DNA of 64,000 nt from contig NC_064237.1 of assembly GCF_023101765.2 (NCBI RefSeq), positions 2,967,501-3,031,500 of the forward strand. Direction: 5' to 3'. The DNA is from Spodoptera frugiperda. Lineage: Eukaryota; Arthropoda; Insecta; Lepidoptera; Noctuidae. Each line of letters starts with the position of its first letter. The stretch's first letter is position 1. The position numbers and the translations under genes were made by a program. The notes below the pieces were generated by a model that saw nothing but the letters and a program-made list of their open reading frames with translations, did not search any database and was not told the origin of the DNA. This document shows positions 59,515 through 64,000 of the stretch, one piece after another.

Positions 59515-59705
59515 CCAAGACAGGGAGTATCATCTTACGGCTGACACTGTCACTCCCTACTGCATTGGAACTGATGGATAGTACGCTCTTTCTAACATCA
59601 CAAGCTGTGAGTTGATTGAAGAAGAATGGTGGGTGGTCGGTAGAGGGAAGAGAAGAAAGATAGTTTAAAGTCTTAGATTTGATAGACCCATTAATATAGG
59701 GTGAT

Positions 59706-60010
59706 GTTAATGTATTTTATAAGCATTATTTTTGAAGAATATTAACGTCCTGCAATTCTCCTACACATAAACTACAAGTGTACCAAATTTTATGCTCCTA
59801 CGTCCGCGCAATTTTCGTAAAAACAGTTACAAAGTTTTTGCTTCACGTATTAATATATAGATATTTCTACAGTAAAAGTTTTTAGTTATCATCATTGAAT
59901 TCTGTTTCTTTAAGATAATATATGATTTTTACATTGTTGATAATAGGTATGAATAATTAATTTACTTTATCATATTCTTAAAAACTTAAATCCCGTTAAG
60001 ACTTACCTAC
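59706..60010. other. No supported feature
   Basis: AT-rich sequence, nothing supported. Confidence 0.4.
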
Positions 60011-60012
60011 TT

Positions 60013-60051
60013 ATTTATACTTTTACTTTTTCAAAAAGTAAAAGTATAAAT
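60013..60051. repeat. Perfect 19-bp palindrome
   Basis: ATTTATACTTTTACTTTTT and its exact reverse complement flank a single C. Embedded in AT-rich DNA, no ORF. Confidence 0.75.
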
Positions 60052-60779
60052 CCATTATTAGACTTACCATTAACAAATACGACTTACTTAGTTCTTATAC
60101 AATCAATACTAAGTTATTTAATTTAGTTCAATCATTTAATTTCACCACTGTGCCTTGGAAAGCACGTAAAGCCGTTGGTCCTGCATCTGACCTCTCCGGT
60201 GTCGTCTGCCGACCAGGCTTAAAGACTGAAGGGACAGAAAGAGCACCTGTGTTTGCGCATACACTTGTCAACTATAATATCTCCTGCGTAGTGGACTAGT
60301 CTAAATAAACAGATTGGTTCACCGTAATCGGGAGATTTACCTTACTAAGTAATTTCACCTATCAGAAAGGCCGTATGTCATATGCCTCAGTCTTTTCATA
60401 CATATTACACGTGCCAAGATAATGAAGTATCACCAATGAAAACATACCATTACGCCTACATACAGAATCATTAGCTGTTCAAATACCGATTGCTATTGTA
60501 ATATTAAGTGTCTACAATTAGGAACCATTACTCATCTTTATCAGAAAATTATAGATCTTTCGGTCTGACTTAATTTAGTCAAGAAAAGGAAAAGATAAGT
60601 AATGATTGGGGACGTTTTTCTTTATGTAATACAGCGAATTGTGGTCTTAGTGCTCATTCGGATGTAATGATAATAACTATCATATTAGTGTTTCTGTAGC
60701 AGATAATACAGCGGGACTAGTGTGAGATTTTTACGTTTACGTCTAAGTTATATCTTCATCGAATATACATCAACATCAT
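60052..60779. other. No supported feature
   Basis: Nothing supported. Confidence 0.4.
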
Positions 60780-61080
60780 TATCAGTCTTATAAGTAGCCA
60801 CTGCTGACCAAAGCCTCTTCTCACATAAAGTAGATCTGAGCATTAATCACCATGCTTGCTCAATGTGGGTTGGCGATTTAAAACTTATTATTAGAAATTA
60901 TAAGCCCAGGTTTCCTCATGATGTTTACCTTCGCCGTTTGTCAGTGGTGTCTAAATAATCTTAGAAAGTACATATAACTCGGAAAAAGTCACTTTGGTAC
61001 TTGCCATTGGTAGGTTTTGCACTCTCATGCGGGAATGGAAGGGGAAGCGGGCATCTTAAACCTCTGCGCCACCACGACTT
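60780..61080 (-). mobile_element. Repeat family D, full-length SINE
   Basis: Minus strand: GTCGTGGTGGCGCAGAGGTT, TAAGATGCCCGCTTCCCCTT, CAAGTACCAAAGTGACTTTT, AAGATTATTTAGACACCACT, TAAACATCATGAGGAAACCT and GAGCAAGCATGGTGATTAAT, ending GTCAGCAGTGGCTACTTA. It is the best-preserved body of the family. Confidence 0.8.
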
Positions 61081-61135
61081 TAAATATAAATGACACAATA
61101 TCATAAAAAATATACACAACCTTCTCAAATAATTC

Positions 61136-61141
61136 TTTATT
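61136..61141 (-). terminator. Poly(A) signal of the minus-strand gene
   Basis: AATAAA on the minus strand, 15 nt past the TAG stop at 61157-61159. It supports 61157 as the true gene end. Confidence 0.65.
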
Positions 61142-61156
61142 ACCACTGAATAAAAA

Positions 61157-64000
61157 CTAAACACCATCTTTACTAACTTTAGCTACAGTTGCCGAAGTAA
61201 CAAGTGTACTCTTACTTGGAGCTGCTTTCAAAGATAGAAATGTATCATTTGCAACTATATTTTCGATTACACTAGAGTTCAAATTTCCTTGTACATTGCC
61301 AATTGTCGTATTAGAAGCAGGATCAGGATTAGTGATTACATTTTCACTTCGACGAGTATTATTGTTAGCTGCGTCTTCGTTTGGGGCTACGACGGTGTTG
61401 ATTGAGTGGTTTTTGTGTCCAACATCTTTGAAAATAAAGGTTTTATTATAATTATGGTAAAATGTATCTAAAATCAATCAATGTTAAAGTGAAAATTGTA
61501 TGTCTCTTATAGCGTCCTCTTCATTTTATAAATTCCAATTAATAAGAGATAGAAAACCAAATAACAATTTTTGTTCGAAAAAGAATTCCAATCTCATTAT
61601 GCCTATAATGACAACCTTTGTTACATTATTTGGTATTTTAATTTCTATTTAGTCCTTGTCACCAAAAAATAACTTAGACAAGACTTCAGGCTGTCAATTT
61701 AAAAATAAAATGACATCAACCCTATCAGTTTCACAGTCTGTCGAACATTTAAAAAAAGTAATGAGACAATATTTTTTAATAATTTTGCCTTTAATTTTGG
61801 AAGCCTTAAAACTAAAGTTTTAACTAGATATCTTGGAGAACTTTAGAAAATTAAGTTTGTTGAAGATTTTGATTGTTTTTAATTCTATTACTGAGTTCAA
61901 AAGTGATTAGATGGATAGCACGAAAGTGACACAGTTGATGGTAATTGTTTTATCCAGCGAATACCAATCACAGATAGAAAATTCATAATTATATGCCACG
62001 ACAAAAGCATCTGTTCATTCTTCGAAGCAGTGTGATGGAAAATAAGATTTATTATAAGTAATACATCATACGAATTCTTCTACGAAATCCAGGCTAATGT
62101 GTGTAATCAAGTAAAAATAATCTTACCAATGAACAAGCTGTTCAAGCCAGGTATTTGGATAGTCTCTCCGATGCCCAAAGCCATGCGTACCTTCCCTATG
62201 TTGAAAATTCCGTCACCCTCCAAATCAATTGATCCTTTACCTAAAATAGTTTGTGATTTATTAAAAGCACTTTAATTATTATAATCCTTTACAATACTTT
62301 TGTTTTCAGACTCGTGTGAGTCGCAGGGAGCCAGTGGATGCAGGTGGCGGCTTGTGGTCTTACGTGGAGGACTAAGGGGAAGGCCTTTGTTTAACAGTGG
62401 ACGTCTTTCAGCTGATGATGATGATGAATAATCTACTTTTAAAAACAATCTTAGCATTTCTTTCGGTCCGCTATTTTTAATAACCTATTTACTTAATACT
62501 CCAATTCATGATTCCAAGAACAAAATGAAGTAGTTTTATAAGGTCTTTTATATCGATAACCTCATCACTTCGTTTCACTTGATTTACAACAATTTTCCGG
62601 GCCATTCAACTAACCCCCAGCTGGCTAGTGACCTAACGAGCCACAATAAATTGTGATTAACTATGTCAAGGCGATTTTTTGACGTGAATAATATAATAAG
62701 ATAAAAATCGAAAATTAGGTTGTTTTTCAATACGATATTTAACAAAACATACAATACAAAATGAAATGTGCTATTTAGCGCCTGTTTCACCACCTTCATA
62801 TAAGTGCCCGATTAACTTATGTGACAGATAGTGCATACAAATTAATTCAAAGTTACCTAATACATAGCGGCTATCCAAACATTGTGAAACAAGTCCTTAA
62901 TGTCATAGGAAACCTTTGTTTCTGACATTTCGAACAAAAGGATAGAAATCAAACATAATCTATTCAACGGCAAAAGATTGTCTAATATTTTATTTGAAAC
63001 TCAAACCATCCTAAAACCATTCATTAAACTTTCACCCAAAACCACGACACGAAAAATCTGAATTATTTGAACTTGTTTTAATTTTATGTTCGAGAGCTTT
63101 CCGTATTACACCAAACGCAATTAAAAGCTTACGTCATTAATTAAATTACTTTGTCAGCACTCATTACTTATGGAAGAGTTGCTTTAATTGACTTAACTTT
63201 GGCGTATATTAAAAGGAAGGCGTAGATAAAATTCAACAAAATGTTAGTACCTACCGCGTTATTTGAGAAATTTTACTTCCATACTGCGCTCATAAATCTT
63301 CATTTCATAAAGACCGATGATGCTACAGACGAAGTTATTTATGACCATACATGTATCTTTGTACGAGAAACGGAATTTGTAGAGGTAGAGTGAAGAGATA
63401 CTGAGATCGATGCACTGCTAACATCACGCTTACCGAGACCGTTCTGTGCATTAACCGCTTGTATGATAAAAGAGACACAATAGAAAACTCATCGTGTCTC
63501 GCGTAGATTTGCGCTCCCAATATACTAGGGATTAAGTCCTATATCATCATAACAGAAAAAAACAATTTTGCTCAATTTAATCGTGCCACAAATTCCTAAC
63601 CCCTAAAAGGCCAGTAATGCACTTGTAACTCCTATGCCGATTGCCTACCATCAGGTGATTTGAAATGAACACCTAGCTTCACTGTCAGACAGACTGATGG
63701 ATAATTCAATTTGACATTTCAAAAGTGCCTAATTAAGAATTGATTGATAATAAATGCTTTGACTTTGATTTCCGTCTGCTAAGTTAAGTAAAAGTCGACA
63801 TTCCTTTGAAAAATTAAAATTAAAAATGACGTGCTCCATACCAACTCCATACTTGAGTGCCACATTGGCGTCTCCAATAGCGCTGATACCGTTTACTTTC
63901 ACTTTCACATCAACGTTCTCCAAAGTCCTGTTGCTATTGACATGGAAATCATTGTCATCCTTTTTCTTCTTTTTGTCTCTTACTTCTTTGAGTTTTGATT
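61157..64000 (-). CDS. Unidentified protein, three 3' coding exons, partial at the right edge
   Basis: Exons on the minus strand are 63842-64000 (open at the window edge), 62127-62240 and 61157-61425. Both junctions are phase 1 with GT-AG sites (G/GTATGG...TTTTAG; G/GTAAGA...TTTCAAAG), and the joined frame stays open for about 180 residues to TAG, with AATAAA 15 nt later. The visible N-terminal part is charged (a KKKKK run, then DDNDFHVNS). Next comes a repeating beta-strand-like region (VDVKVKVNGISAIGDANVAL, KGSIDLEGDGIFNIGKVRMA, ETIQIPGLNSLFI). The tail of about 90 residues is Asn/Ser/Thr-rich with several N-x-S/T sites (NHS, NTR, NTT, NSS, NDT). The sites would suit a secreted protein, but the start and any signal peptide lie outside. 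The alternating hydrophobic region recalls lipid-binding beta folds such as the juvenile-hormone-binding type; this is a weak guess and I claim no family. Exon structure is strong; function is unknown. Confidence 0.75.
62320..62432 (+). mobile_element. RTE-type LINE 3' end, in an intron
   Basis: GGGAGCCAGTGGATGCAGGT, GGCGGCTTGTGGTCTTACGT, GGAGGACTAAGGGGAAGGCC, CAGTGGACGTCTTTCAGC and the GATGATGATGATGA tail. It is one of the most recognisable moth RTE tails and lies between exons of the minus-strand gene. Confidence 0.75.
62433..63589. other. Intron sequence, no supported feature
   Basis: Intron between 62240 and 63842 of the minus-strand gene. Nothing else is recognised. Confidence 0.4.
63590..63690 (-). 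mobile_element. Repeat family E fragment, in an intron
   Basis: The plus strand shows CCTAACCCCTAAAAGGCCAG, TAATGCACTTGTAACTCCTA and GATTGCCTACCATCAGGTGA. The middle is deleted. Confidence 0.6.

Larger units (their letters stand above)
57730..59705 (-). mobile_element. 5'-truncated non-LTR retrotransposon (LINE, Jockey/CR1-like group)
   Basis: The element reads on the minus strand. Its 5' limit is near 59705, where the readable protein similarity begins inside the reverse transcriptase N-terminal region (VLSISSNAVGSDS, then RKMILPVLDEILP). Its 3' end lies near 57740 in a GTGTACAATAAAGGTTATTT and TTATTATTATT tail. A TA/TACA microsatellite (57955-58010) sits in the 3' UTR. No endonuclease domain is present, as expected from 5' truncation during target-primed insertion. 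Confidence 0.85.

Overview
This is a eukaryotic, AT-rich, intron- and repeat-dominated window. It most likely comes from a moth (Lepidoptera, probably a noctuid-like species). The basis is many short interspersed repeats of types common in moth genomes, RTE-type LINE tails ending in GATGATGATGA, GT-AG introns and an arthropod-style galectin gene. The species is inferred from recalled repeat families, not from a search. There are no bacterial operons, CRISPR arrays or rRNA genes. The tRNA-like sequences I saw are SINE heads, not functional tRNA genes.

Three protein-coding loci can be supported. (1) A complete single-domain galectin gene lies on the plus strand at about 24.86-26.8 kb, with four coding exons, a TATA box and a 3' UTR exon with AATAAA. 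(2) Two GC-rich internal exons lie on the minus strand at 54385-54536 and 14989-15193. They are phase-compatible and would be consecutive exons, or at least exons of the same gene, across a 39-kb intron; the galectin gene would then sit inside that intron on the opposite strand. (3) The last three coding exons of a lysine- and asparagine-rich protein of unknown family lie on the minus strand at 61157-64000, and the gene runs off the right edge.

Most of the remainder is mobile-element debris. The largest piece is a 5'-truncated, frameshifted LINE with a readable reverse transcriptase (about 57.73-59.71 kb, minus). Shorter LINE pieces are two copies of one ORF2 C-terminus (4.1 and 40.9 kb), an RTE-like ORF2 C-terminus (49.8 kb) and an RTE-like tail (62.3 kb). 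Dispersed families are labelled A to J here. A is a GC-rich repeat with about 12 copies. B and C have tRNA-like heads. D has a tRNA-like head reading from a GGTTCGAAACC box. E is a CACCTGATGGTAAGC repeat. F, H and I are inverted-repeat (MITE-like) families. G and J are two-copy families.

Two nearly perfect fold-back elements (18924-19265 and 34710-35265) share the terminal motif ATCCCA...TGGGAT. A local array at 29.27-30.31 kb is built from three blocks (A-B-C order) duplicated in tandem. I found no convincing sign of a new multi-gene system. The fold-back pair, the 350-bp local tandem array and the two unidentified genes are the items most worth checking. Long stretches between these features show no coding or repeat signal that I can support by eye.
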